Source of the DNA: Portunus trituberculatus
Taxonomy: Eukaryota > Arthropoda > Malacostraca > Decapoda > Portunidae
DNA length: 64,000 nucleotides
Reading direction: 5' to 3'
NCBI RefSeq assembly: GCF_017591435.1
Contig: NC_059299.1
Location: 12,858,342 to 12,922,341 of the forward strand
The notes beneath the pieces were generated by a model. The model searched no databases. It was not told where the DNA came from and saw only the letters and a program-made list of their open reading frames with translations. A program made the translations under genes and the position numbers. Below are positions 36,324 to 53,044 of this stretch, piece by piece; within the stretch, counting starts at the first letter, position 1, and every line of letters starts with the position of its first letter.

Positions 36324-39300
36324 TTACCTAGTTGTAGTTTTACGCTTGTGTGGCCCCGTCTCCATATCTACACTTATCCAATTTTTCTTTAAAGCTATGC
36401 ACACACTTTGCTGACACCACTTCTTCACTCAAACTGTTCCAAGTATCAACACATCTTTGCGGGAAACTATATTTTTTAACATCTCTCAGACATCTTCCCT
36501 TCCTTAGTTTTTTACTATGTGATCTTGTGCTTCTAATGTCATATTCTTCTCTCAGGATCAGTTTCTCATTATCCATTTGATCCATTCCGTTAATCAATTT
36601 ATAAACTTGTATCAAATCCCCTCTCTCCCTTCTCTGTTCTAGGGTTGGTAGATCCATAGCTTTTAGTCTCTCCTCATATGTCATCCCTTTAAATTCTGGA
36701 ACCATTCTTGTAGCCATTTTTTGTAGTCTCTCCAACTTCCTTATGTGTTTCTTTTTATGGGGGGTCCACACAACTCCTGCATATTCCAATCTGGGTCTTA
36801 TTATAGTACTTATCAATTTCTTCATCATTTCTTTGTCCATGTAGTGAAATGCTAATCCAATATTCCTTAGCAAATTATATGTCTCTCTGAAAATTCTATC
36901 AATATGGCTTACCGGTTGATTGTTTTCTTCCATTGTCACTCCCAAGTCCTTTTCCTTTTTTTACTTTTTCTAGTTCTACTCCATCTCCCATCAAATAGAT
37001 TCCCACTGGTCATCTTTCACTCTTTCCCATTTCCATGACGGCTTTTTTCCACATTGAATTCCATCTCTCATTTTTTACTCCATTTCCAGATCTTGTTTAA
37101 GTCTTCCTGCAGTATTTCACAATCCCCTTTTTGTTTTATGACTCTGCACAGTTTCACATCGTCCACAAACAGATTTATGTAGCTGTTCACTCCCTCTGGC
37201 ATGTCGTTTATATATATGAGAAAAAGTATTGGCGCCAATACTGACCCCTGTGGCACTCCGCTTTCTACTGCTCTCCACTTGGACTTCATATCTTTAACTA
37301 CCGTTCTTATTTCTCTCCCCCTCAAATAATTTTTCCATCCATCTCAATGTGATTCCTTTTGAGCCACCCTTCTCCTCTAACTTCCACAGTAATCTTGTAT
37401 GTGGCACTTTATCAAATGCCTTTTTTAATCCAAATAAATAGTCAACCTCTCTCTCTTGTACTCTATCAACTATTCTAGAGTAGAAACTCAGTAAATTAGT
37501 TACACACGACCGTCTTTTTCTAAAACCAAATTGGCTATTTGATATCAATTTGTTTGTCTTCAAGGAACTCAATCCATTGTTTCTTTATTATTCTTTCACA
37601 CATCTAGCATATTACACTAGTTAGTGATACTGGTCTGTAATTTAAAGGTTCTTCCTTCCTTCCGCTTTTATATATGGGAATCACCTCAGCTCTTTTCCAT
37701 TCTACTGGTACTGTTCCATTTTCTATTGAACATTTTATGATGTTGTATATAGGACTTGCTAGTTCTTCCCTACATTCTTTCAGTATTCTGCCTGAGACTT
37801 CAACCGGTCCCATTGCCTTCTCTTCATCCAATTCTTTCATTAACTCTTTTATTTCAAACTTGGTTACTTTAACCTCTTTCATATAGACAGTCTCTCTATT
37901 ACCCTGTGGCCTTTCAAATTTGGATTCCTTAGTAAAGACCTCCTGGAATTTATTATTTAATAGTTCTGCCATACTTTTTGGGTCTTCCACCATCCCATTC
38001 TTTCCTTTTAACCTTTCTATTGTTTCTTTTTGCCTTATTTTCCCATTGATGAATCTGTAGAACAATTTTGGTTGTTCCTTACATTTTTCGACATTGTCCT
38101 TCTCATAGTTCCTTTCCTCATCCTTCCTCACCTTAACATATTCATTTCTGGCTGCCTTGAAGTTTTCCTTATTTACTGGATTTCTATTTCTCCTCCACCT
38201 TTTCCATGCTCCATCTCTTTTTTCCTTTGCCCTAGCACACCTTGCGTTAAACCAATCTTTCTTTCCTTCTTCTTTAGGTCTATATTTCGGGACATATTCC
38301 CTGACTCCTGTTTTGTATATTTCCAAAAATAAGTTATACTTCTCTTGCACTGTCTCTGAGTTTTCCATTTCCTCCCAGTTAACGTATTTGAAGTAGTTCT
38401 TCAGATTCTCAATATCAGCCTTTCTGTAATTTAATCGGTCTCCTTTGTATGATTCGTCTCTATCTTCCTTTCCTTCTATATCCATTTCTAATATTACATG
38501 GTCACTCTTTCCCAATGAGCACTTATATCTTATATCATTGTTCATTTGTATACCCCTTGTAAAAACTAGGTCCAATCTCGCCGGCTCGTCGTTTCCTCTG
38601 AATCTTATGTTTTCCTTTACTCTTTGGTCCATCATATTGTCTATCATTAGGTTTAGGAATCTTTCTCCCCAGGCTTCTTCCCCAATACCACTTTCATAAT
38701 TTTCCCAGTCCACTTCTTTACAGTTGAAATCTCCTACTAATATCACTTTTCTCCTTTCTTTAACGATTCTCATTAGACTCCTTATTGTGTCATCAGATTC
38801 TATCATGTCTTTATATTCTTGATTGGTCCATGAATTTGTTTTTGGTGGCACATATGTTACAATGATTGTTAACTCTTTTTTATTAATATGCATCTTAACA
38901 TACAGTACTTCTGCATTTCCTTCCCCACATTCCACTTGGTTTAACACCATCTCCTTCCTTAACATTATCATGACTCCTCCTCCTCCTTTACCCCCTCTGT
39001 CTCTCCTCCAAACATTATACCTATTATTCAAATCTATTTTGATTGCCTCATTTAGTTTTGTTTCAGCCAGGCATACAATATCCGGTTCTTCTTTCTTTAT
39101 GCAATCTCTTAATTCTAATTTACTTGATAAAACCCCATCTATGTTCGTATACATCATTTTTAGTTAAACTGCTTTAGTTACTGCTGCAGCCAGTTCGTTG
39201 TAGCTCTTCCTTTCTTCCTCATTTCTATTTTTCTTTATATAGATATCCTTGCAACCTTCTGTTTCTCTGAGTTTAGTTGTTCTATATAATATTTCTTCTG

Positions 39301-39490
39301 TTGCTGCTTGTGATTTTAGTAGTATCTTAATTGGTCTCGTTGTTCCTTCTTGATGAGGTCCCATTCTGTGTATTTCTTCTACTTCCTCTTCTAAGTTCTG
39401 CCTATCTTCGTCGTTTAGATTTTTTAGTAGGTCTTTGACTGATTTCATTTCTTCTTTTTCTCTTCTTGGTCTATATTTTACAATTTCCCT

Positions 39491-39582
<92 letters not shown>

Positions 39583-40070
39583 TTACCTAGTTGTAGTTTT
39601 AAAGGGCCTGGGCTTTATACTCGTGTGACCCCATCTCCATATCTACACTTATCCAATTTTTCTTTAAAACTATGCACACTCGTTGCTGACACCACTTCTT
39701 CACTCAAACTGTTCCACGTCTCATCACATCTTTGTGGGAAACTATATTTTTTAACATCTCTCAGATGTGTGTGTGTGTGTGTGTGTTTCACTGTTTGATC
39801 TGCTGCAGTCTCCGACGAGACAGCCAGACGTTACCCTACGGAACGAGCTCAGAGCTCATTATTTCCGATCTTCGGATAGGCCTGAGACCAGGAATACACC
39901 ACACACCGGGACAACAAGGTCACAACTCCTCGATTTACATCTCGTACCTACTCACTGCTAGGTGAACAGGGCTACGTGAAAGGAGACACACCCAAATATC
40001 TCCACCCGGCCGAGGAATCGAACCCCGGTCATCTGGCTTGTGAAGCCAGCGCTCTAACCACTGAGCTACC

Positions 40071-40129
<59 letters not shown>

Positions 40130-43100
40130 ACCTATTTGTATTTACCTATTTGTGTATTACAGGGCCCGAGCTAAGCTCTCTGTGTCCTGTCTCCTTGTCC
40201 ATTCCTGTCATATCTCTCTTTCATCTGATTGACACACACCGCGTCAACGACATGACTGCTCAGTTTATTCCACTTATCAATGCTACGATGCGGGAAACTG
40301 TATTTTCTCACGTCATTTAGACAGATGTCCTTTATTAGCTTTTTCCATGTCCTCGGAGATGATTACTTGTGGTCACCTTTATCAACTCTCTATCCAGTAT
40401 GTCAATCTTGTTCACCAATTTATACATAGTTATCATGTCTCCTCTTGTTCTTCTCTCTTCTAATGTGGTCAGCCCCAGCTTCCTCAGTCTTTCCTCATAG
40501 TCTAACTCCTGAGTCCTGGTACCATCCTTGTTGCCAGCCTTTGTACCCTTTCTACCTTCTTCACATTTTTCTTCATATGTGGTGACCAGACACATGCTGC
40601 ATATTCTAGCTGGGGTCTTATTAAGGTACATAATATCTTCTTCATCATTCCTTCATCTAGGTAGTGGAATGCAAGGCCAATATTTTGAAGCATGTTGTAT
40701 GTTTTCCAAAAAATCTTGTTAATGTGTTTCTCCGGTGACAAAGTGTTTTGCACGGTTACTCCTAAGTCTTTCTCCTCATTGGTCTCTTTAATTTTCTCAT
40801 CACCCAGCCTGTAATCCCTGTTTGGTCTGTATCTACTTCTTCCCATTTTCATAACATGGGTCTTGTCTATATTAAATTCCATCTGCCACTCCTTACTCCA
40901 CTCATATATTTTATCAAGATCTTCCTGTAACTTGTTACAATCTCCCACATTCTTTACTCTCCTCATAATTTTAGTATTGTCCGCAAACATGTTCATGTAA
41001 CTGTCAATTCCTACTGGCATATCATTAACATAAATCAAAAACATGATGGGACCAAGCACTGACCCTTGTGGAACTCCACTGGTTACTTTCTTCCACTCGG
41101 ACTTCCTTCCTCTCACCACTGTTCTCATTTCTTTTCCCATTAAGTAATTTTCCATCCATTTTGCTAGTTTATCATTTACTCCTCCAGTCATCTTTAGTTT
41201 CCACATCAGTTCCTTCCTCTCACCAGTGTTCTCATTTCTCTTCCCATTAAGTAATTTTCCATCCATTTTGCTAGTTTATCATTTACTCCTCCAGTCATCT
41301 TTAGTTTCCACATCAGTCTATTGTGTGGTACTTCATTAAAGGCCTTTCTCAAGTCCAGGTAGATAGCATCCACCCATCCCTCTCTATGTTGTAGTATGTC
41401 AGTCACTCTTGAATAAAAACATAATAAATTGGATACACACGATCTTCCTTTTCTGTGCAATATCACAAAGTATCAGTACATTACTTTCACAAGTGGTGGG
41501 TATAAATCTAATATCAGCATCCCCAGATGCTCCAATTAAGACCCCTCTCATTTCAAAGAGTCATTTGTGGTCTAGCAATGCTTCTTAGCAGAGCCAATGC
41601 TCATAAATACCAAAGTTAAATGAAGCTTTTACACACAACCACAAAATGCAATGCTGCAGTCCTGAAAGTTGTTGTCTTCATTACAACAAAAAGTAGGGTT
41701 GCTTGTCAAAAACTCTTTTTAACAGTACATAAGTGGTATAACTGTAGTGCTGCTAATGTGAAGTGCTCAATTTAACATACTTTCAATAAGTAAAGCTTCA
41801 AGCATGTATTACCATTGTCACCACTGTGCATCAGCAACACTGATGAAGCACTACTTAAAAGTTATCATGCACCATTGCTAAGTGGCACTGTGAGAAAGGT
41901 GCCTAATGTTTGCAGTACCACCGGTGCAAATGGGTATTACTGGTGAAAACCTACTTACATGCCACACCCTTACACTGTGTGAAGGTGGCCTTACTTCAGA
42001 TTGAGCTACGATTCACTTGTTTGCTAAGACATGATAACGTGCAAAAATGGTTGCTCTGTCTAGTGATGAAACTATAAACTATGAACTTACATTGTTGCAA
42101 AAACTAGACCAAAGAAGAAAAGAAAGATCATGCAGTAAGTGAATATACCTGTTGTCACTCTCCAGTAGGATGACAGGGTCCAGGCTGCCAGGCTCCAGTG
42201 AGGCTACCCTTTCGGCTAATGCTGCCACAGTGCCTGATGATGCACTGCTGGCCTTGCCTCTAACTAAAAAATAGGTACAATAAATATGCATGAAACATAG
42301 AAGGATGTAAAAATATTAATTCATAGCAACATAGATGGTGCTGGTGTCCAATGTCACTGTCATAACATTTTCATGCTAGAATATCAACAGTATAGTAATC
42401 CAATATGAGATATGAAATACAGTACATGGATTTGCACCATTCAGGTAAATGTAATACTACTTAGTACCTACAGAAGTAACACTTTTAGCATAACTCTCCA
42501 AAGGCAAGAAAGAAACCAGCATAACCCTGGTGTGAAGCTCACCTCCAAGACACAGTCCCTTATGGTCAGCACACAGGACCCCGGACACTCCTGTACTGTG
42601 CGCACTGCAGTAATATAAATATTAGCTTAAATAACCTGAGTTTGGTTAAGAATATCATACCGCAACACAACTATTTAACTGACTTTGCCCTATTCATAAA
42701 TAATTCCAAGTAATATGTGAACTAATCTCACATAACTGGATGGTGCCACTCAACAAAATTTCATCAAAGCAAACTACTTTCATGTTTGATCTCTAAATTG
42801 GTGATATTCTCATATATGATATTATTTGACCTAACTGCAGCAGCAAATGTGTGGGCATTAATTGCTAAAGAGGAGCTTTGCAAATGAGCTTCTCTTTCCA
42901 GAATTATTTCAGATTTACACCATCAAAGTCTAAAACATTGGAATGTGATTCTTGAATACCATACTGGGTTCTAAGAAACTTGATGTCTTCGAGTTTCCGT
43001 GGGAAGACCATATTTTCGTAATACACACGCGCTTTATTTACATCTACGCAGTCCTCAACAAGTAACAAAAATAAGGTAGCACTGTATAGTGAACTGTAAA

Positions 43101-43215
43101 GGTCCACTCAAACATTATCAATCCCTGCTTACAGACAAGTATTGATTCCAGTTACTATTGTCATGAAATATCATACATACATCTCATCCAGGCACTTCTC
43201 TAGCGGCTTCTCCAT
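28510..43215 (-). CDS. LAMTOR5: LAMTOR5 (Ragulator subunit, HBXIP), four exons
   Basis: LAMTOR5 is a roadblock-fold subunit of the Ragulator complex, which anchors Rag GTPases and mTORC1 on lysosomes. Exons, right to left: 43215-43181, 42604-42543, 42263-42149 and 28576-28510. They sum to 279 bases, 92 residues plus stop, against 91 in human, and all phases close. The start MEKPLEKCLDEI is followed by SGVLCADHKGLCLG (human VGVLCTDSQGLNLG), then LAERVASLEP, ILLESDNSQ, and the final exon's NNGITLAVYK (human HDGITVAVHK). The match runs the full length with almost no gaps. The last exon is 13.6 kb from the third; the intron between them is filled with transposable elements, mostly LINEs in the same orientation. 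Donors and acceptors are ordinary GT-AG. It is head-to-head with the SRSF3-like gene. Confidence 0.92.
29238..31455. mobile_element. Tigger-like DNA element with TA target, containing another element
   Basis: The left end CAGTCAACTCTTGATTAGTG is mirrored by TAGTCAAGAGTTAATTG ending at 31455, with TA on each side. The subterminal CAATGGGAAAAC near the right end resembles the TTTCCTATGGGAAAA of the 8364 element. No transposase frame remains. The 30279-31223 element sits inside it. The minus-strand frames at 29493-30249 match nothing I know. Confidence 0.75.
30279..31223. mobile_element. Non-autonomous DNA element, GGTGGAATCC termini, CCTGG duplication
   Basis: The left end GGTGGAATCCATAAAACTT and right end AAGTTTCATAAATTCCACC are inverted repeats with a few mismatches. 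CCTGG directly repeated at 30274-30278 and 31224-31228 suggests a 5-bp target duplication. The internal 30440-30560 part is related to the inverted-repeat arms at 8728. A solitary left-end-like sequence, GGTGGAATCCATGAAACTT, lies at about 29656. Superfamily is unknown. Confidence 0.65.
31498..32155 (-). mobile_element. LINE fragment (reverse-transcriptase N-terminal half)
   Basis: The fragment aligns with about 37254-37900 of the LINE at 36319. It reads LDEEKAMGPDEVSG, then LNYRPVSLTSIICKM, with later frameshifts. It stops before the YxDD motif, and its right boundary abuts the (CA)n tract at 32156. It lies in LAMTOR5 intron 3, same strand as the gene. Confidence 0.8.
32156..32231. repeat. 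(GT)n / (CA)n tract between two LINE copies
   Basis: About 38 pure GT units on the plus strand. On the minus strand it is the CA tail directly following the 3' end TAGGTAAATACACAC of the LINE at 32232-36291. Confidence 0.97.
32356..35176 (-). pseudogene. LINE ORF2: endonuclease and reverse transcriptase, frameshifted
   Basis: The endonuclease starts after TYMNIDGFLSKRLE, with the catalytic Glu in CVVETKL and VGDFNCKE in the next frame (about 34670). Reverse-transcriptase signatures are LNYRPVSLTSILCKV, YLDLRKAFDKVPHNRL, SGVPQGSVLGPIMFLIYVND and FADDTK. The polymerase half from 33480 to 32356 is intact. Frame breaks lie near 34675, between about 34460 and 33895, and near 33450. It is nearly identical to the 40128-41458 copy where they overlap. 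Confidence 0.85.
35122..36122 (-). pseudogene. LINE ORF1: coiled-coil protein, frame broken at an A-run
   Basis: From about 36122 the product carries a long charged coiled coil (about residues 45-130, e.g. KEKVEMEKENQQLRKQCEEM). A run of eight A near 35555 then shifts the frame. The second frame (35553-35122) continues with LKLKFKSQVAAEALLRRAW and IYIRRNMSQDER, an RNA-binding-like domain typical of LINE ORF1. A one-base length change in the A-run would account for the break. This could be an old mutation or a base-calling error. It overlaps the start of ORF2 by about 55 bases. Confidence 0.75.
36292..36318. repeat. (GT)n / (CA)n tract between two LINE copies
   Basis: A pure GT tract on the plus strand. 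It is the CA tail of the 36319-39495 LINE on the minus strand and meets the 5' end of the 32232-36291 LINE. Confidence 0.95.
36340..39157 (-). pseudogene. LINE ORF2, 517-codon intact endonuclease half, broken RT half
   Basis: One uninterrupted frame of 517 codons (39157-37604) covers the whole APE endonuclease (YTNIDGVLSSKLE, CLAETKL, VGDFNCKEVDW, LGKSDHVILEMD) and the linker to LNYRPVSLTSVIC. A stop and shifts follow at about 37604 and 37430. Later pieces keep SGVPQGSVLAPILFLIYIND, an altered active site FVDDVK in place of FADD, and the C-terminal HKKKHIRKLERLQKMATRM. The loss is recent enough that most of the protein is legible. Confidence 0.85.
39164..39448 (-). pseudogene. C-terminal part of LINE ORF1
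   Basis: A 94-codon frame with IKILLKSQAATEEILYRTTK and IYIKKNRNEEER. It is the counterpart of the second half of the ORF1 at 35553-35122. The N-terminal coiled coil is missing because the copy is 5'-truncated at 39495. Its stop is only a few bases before the ORF2 start at 39157. Confidence 0.75.
39496..39580. repeat. (GT)n / (CA)n tract between LINE copies
   Basis: About 42 GT units on the plus strand, joined to ATTTACCTAGTTGTAG at 39581, the LINE 3' end in antisense. Confidence 0.96.
39581..39765 (-). mobile_element. Short LINE 3'-end fragment
   Basis: About 185 bases match the 3' end of the 36319 LINE, from ACTAGGTAAAT back to a point equivalent to about 36490. It is a heavily 5'-truncated insertion, or the remnant left when the SINE at 39787 entered. 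Confidence 0.8.
39766..40072 (-). mobile_element. tRNA-derived SINE with (CA)n tail
   Basis: On the minus strand it begins CCGGTAGCTCAGTGG. The A box TAGCTCAGTGG is at 40068-40058 and the B box GGTTCGATTCC at 40024-40014, with a 5-bp anticodon stem around TTCACAA (anticodon CAC, valine-like). The acceptor stem no longer pairs well, so this is a SINE head and not a tRNA gene. A body of about 200 bases follows (CCTATCCGAAGATCGG, GAGCTCTGAGCTCG), then a tail GTGAAACACACAC ending at 39766. It differs from the 5569 SINE family. Confidence 0.85.
40073..40127. repeat. (GT)n / (CA)n tract before the SINE
   Basis: About 27 GT units on the plus strand; on the minus strand it is the CA tail of the LINE copy at 40128-41458. 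Confidence 0.95.
40128..41458 (-). mobile_element. 5'-truncated LINE copy, nearly identical to the 32232 copy
   Basis: Reverse transcriptase from about GRSCVSNLLCFYSRV through SGVPQGSVLGPIMFL and FADNTK (active-site Asp changed to Asn) to the 3' end. It differs from the 32360-33460 region by only scattered bases. A 107-base tandem duplication (41104-41210 and 41211-41317) interrupts the frame. Its right end at 41458 passes into unique sequence, with no CA tract there. It lies in LAMTOR5 intron 3. Confidence 0.85.
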
Positions 43216-45190
43216 GGCAGGAAACCAAACGAGAGGGAAAGCAAGAAATCGTGTGTGGAGCAACTGGCTGCGTGAGGCGGGGTGTCAGCTGAGCCTGATC
43301 ATCATGTGTCAACAACAGTCTTCCAGCCAACAGTCACATGATCATCCATAATATAAAAATTGACCACGAAGAAAATCAGCCACCAGATTATTATTATTAT
43401 TATTATCTTTTTTTTTTTTTTGCTTTCATTCATTGACAGAAACGACTTTGAATTTTCAGTTAATAAGTAATCTGCAAACAATAGCAACAAGATAATGGTC
43501 TAACAATAAACATAAGGCATTTTTAATGTACTTGTAACTTTTTTTCTTTATAGCAAAGCTTATTACCAGCATCACTACTGTCCAAATGCTTCAGAATGGT
43601 GTTGTCGAAGTGTAAACACCTATCATCATAATCAACTCCCAGGCTCCTATAGTGTAGTAATAAGTCTTTCTTTGCCTAATTGGAGACTGTTGCTCTAATA
43701 ACGGTCAAAGAACCCCTCTGCCTCTGATTGACATAGCTTCTGGATAGTGGTCATATTCTTACTATCGTAGAAAGTTATTAGTTTATTCACTTATAAAGAA
43801 AACAGCATCGATATGCTTCCAGAGTACTGGCGTTATTGAGCATCACAGACTACCTTGGCCACCGCTAGTACTGAGTCTACTGAAGTTTATTGTCTGCTCC
43901 TTAATACTCATTGTTATCATAAAGTAAAATTATTTATTTATTCACCATGGAAATTTCGCTAATCGCTGCGGTAGAACACGCTTTATTTTTATTTATTCTT
44001 TTTTTTTTTTTTTTGGGGGGGGCAAATAACATTAACAAGTTGTTAATGATAACTAGTGATATATAACAATAATATTTTTTTTTTATATAATCCTAATAAA
44101 TTTTCATGTTTGACGCGCAATTTCAAAGAATATGGTATATATGCGGCGCATGTGTCCTTCCTCTGCTTCATGGCAGCGATCCACGGACTACTGTGTCAAT
44201 AGTACCTACTAATGTACGTACATACCAAGGATTCTATACTAAGTATATTCCTTGGTACATACCTACTTGCCGTAGTGGCTACGAACAAAGAAGGATACTA
44301 CGTATTACTATCCTACTACCTATCTGCTCTTTCCCCATATCCATTGCAGCAGATTTACAGAAAATGGTAGAAGGAAAAAACAAAACAAAACAAAAAATCA
44401 ATATATAAATGTGAAAGAGATGATATTACAAACGAAAAGGAAGAGGAGAAGAAAAAAAAACTTGGTGAAAATAACTCTTTCAAGAGAGACTGACTATTTT
44501 TTCATTGATTTTTTTTTTCTATTTCGCTTGAATAAACTTATTGGTAACCACATGTCACGAGCCATTGAACCGTTGTTCATTGTATTAATCGCCCACCCTG
44601 ATCGAAATAACACACAACACAAATCAAAAGATAAATTACTTTACCTGCAGGTAGCTATTTTAGTATGGCGGTTGGGAGCCGAAACATGTATGATATTGGA
44701 AATGGTACAGCTATCCTCGCTTATTAAAAAGGCAAAATCTCGTTGATATAATATACATTCTTGCTTTTAAATATGTTGTAAGCAGAAAATGCACACCAAG
44801 CCAACCCAATACCGCCGAGTATGTAGGCTTGCGAACAGACACAGAGAAGAAGCTCTGGGGACAAGCGCGCATGTTACGTTCCGCTTCGTAAGTATCAATA
44901 ATATTCACTTAATTGCTTTAAGATATGTATTTTAAACCCGCTGCAGCATTCAGTTTCATCCATAAATTTGCCATGCAACAAAACAAATCGGGGAATGTTA
45001 TGCTGTAGGAAGAATTTTCGAACTGATAATGGTGGCGCCTGGAGGTATTTGCCTAAATTATTTATTGCATTTTTTGTGATTATGGCGATGCAGTGCTGTG
45101 CTAATGCCTCATTCCTATCTGTAAACAATGTACGTGTGATTTCGGTGCCTGGTGAGTTGAAGGGCGGTGGGTTATGGCGGCAATAGTATA
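43216..45190. other. Intergenic region between divergent LAMTOR5 and SRSF3 genes
   Basis: This stretch should hold the LAMTOR5 promoter and leader at its left side. It is AT-rich, with a short ATT repeat and T-runs (43388-43420, 44000-44020). A strong donor-like GCTTC/GTAAGTATC at about 44889 might mark an alternative upstream exon on the plus strand, but nothing supports it further. No coding gene is seen. Confidence 0.45.
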
Positions 45191-45199
45191 ATAAAGCAG

Positions 45200-45495
45200 T
45201 AATAGTGGCAGGTACACCACCGGTGGGGAAGAGGGCGGCGGGGCGTCCCGTCCCCTCCCGCCGCCACTCCGCTTTCAACTTCGTGACGGAAGGGTGGGCC
45301 AGTTTTCATCCGCGGAAAACTACTTTACACGGCCTTCCACAGCAAATATAAATTGAAGTATAAGTTTTATAGTGCCTAGGGAATTGTTGGACAATCTTTG
45401 GACGCTCCCAAACCGGTCCTGAGAAAACTGCTGTGGTGTTGATCTGGCGTGTGAAATCGTAAAGTTCAGCCGATTATGATGTCTGTTCCGAAAGG
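45200..45495 (+). promoter_or_regulatory. Likely promoter and noncoding first exon of the SRSF3-like gene
   Basis: A GC- and CpG-rich patch (about 45200-45300) is followed by sequence ending at a donor-like CCGAAAGG/GTAAAG near 45496. The first coding exon of the gene begins at an acceptor at 46384, four bases before its ATG. An upstream noncoding exon is therefore required, and this is the best candidate. Confidence 0.45.
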
Positions 45496-45676
45496 GTAAA
45501 GTTTATATTGGTGTTACTTTCTTCCGCTGTGATATTGTGACGTTGATTTAACAAACAAGCGTGTTGTATATATAGCCTGCATATAATACTTGATGTTGGA
45601 GATAGTGGGACTGGAATGTAGGTGGCGTGACCTTGAACATTAGATACGTGGCTTCGGAATGAAAAATTATGGGTGG

Positions 45677-46102
<426 letters not shown>

Positions 46103-46387
46103 GCTAGATTACCATGTCTTACTCTATCTTTCCCTGTTCTGATTTTATACATTCTGGACTTGTTGGTAGTTCATGGTCCAGACTGATAGTGATAGGAGAT
46201 AAGGGATGAGGAATTTACAGATAGTGGCTGTGATGAGTAGGTTTAAATTCATAAGACAAGATATAAAGATAATTAAAAGTTTTTGAAAAACCTGCCTAAG
46301 TAGATGATTTCCACTTATTGAATTGTTACATACTTCTGTTTTGATTACTTTCACTGACTATATAATATTTTTCCTTCTAACAGAAAA

Positions 46388-53044
<6,657 letters not shown>

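Larger units (their letters stand above)
36319..39495 (-). mobile_element. 5'-truncated LINE of the same family, (CA)n tail
   Basis: It contains the last part of ORF1 (39448-39164) and a nearly complete ORF2 (39157-36340), ending AACTAGGTAAATACACAC. It resembles the 32232-36291 copy in layout but is clearly diverged in sequence, so it is a subfamily. Its truncated 5' end abuts the CA tract at 39496-39580. Confidence 0.87.

Noticed and set aside
40005..40072. A functional tRNA-Val gene on the minus strand
   Set aside because: A and B boxes and the anticodon arm are fine, but the acceptor stem has several mismatches and the segment continues into a SINE body.
42904..43107. Minus-strand frame with YYENMVFPRKLEDIKFLRTQYG as a possible LAMTOR5 exon
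   Set aside because: LAMTOR5 is complete without it and the phases already close between 43181 and 42604; it lies wholly inside that intron.
44210..44260. Imperfect palindrome around TACCAAGGA / TCCTTGGTA
   Set aside because: Only nine matched bases before the arms drift; not distinguishable from chance in AT-rich DNA.
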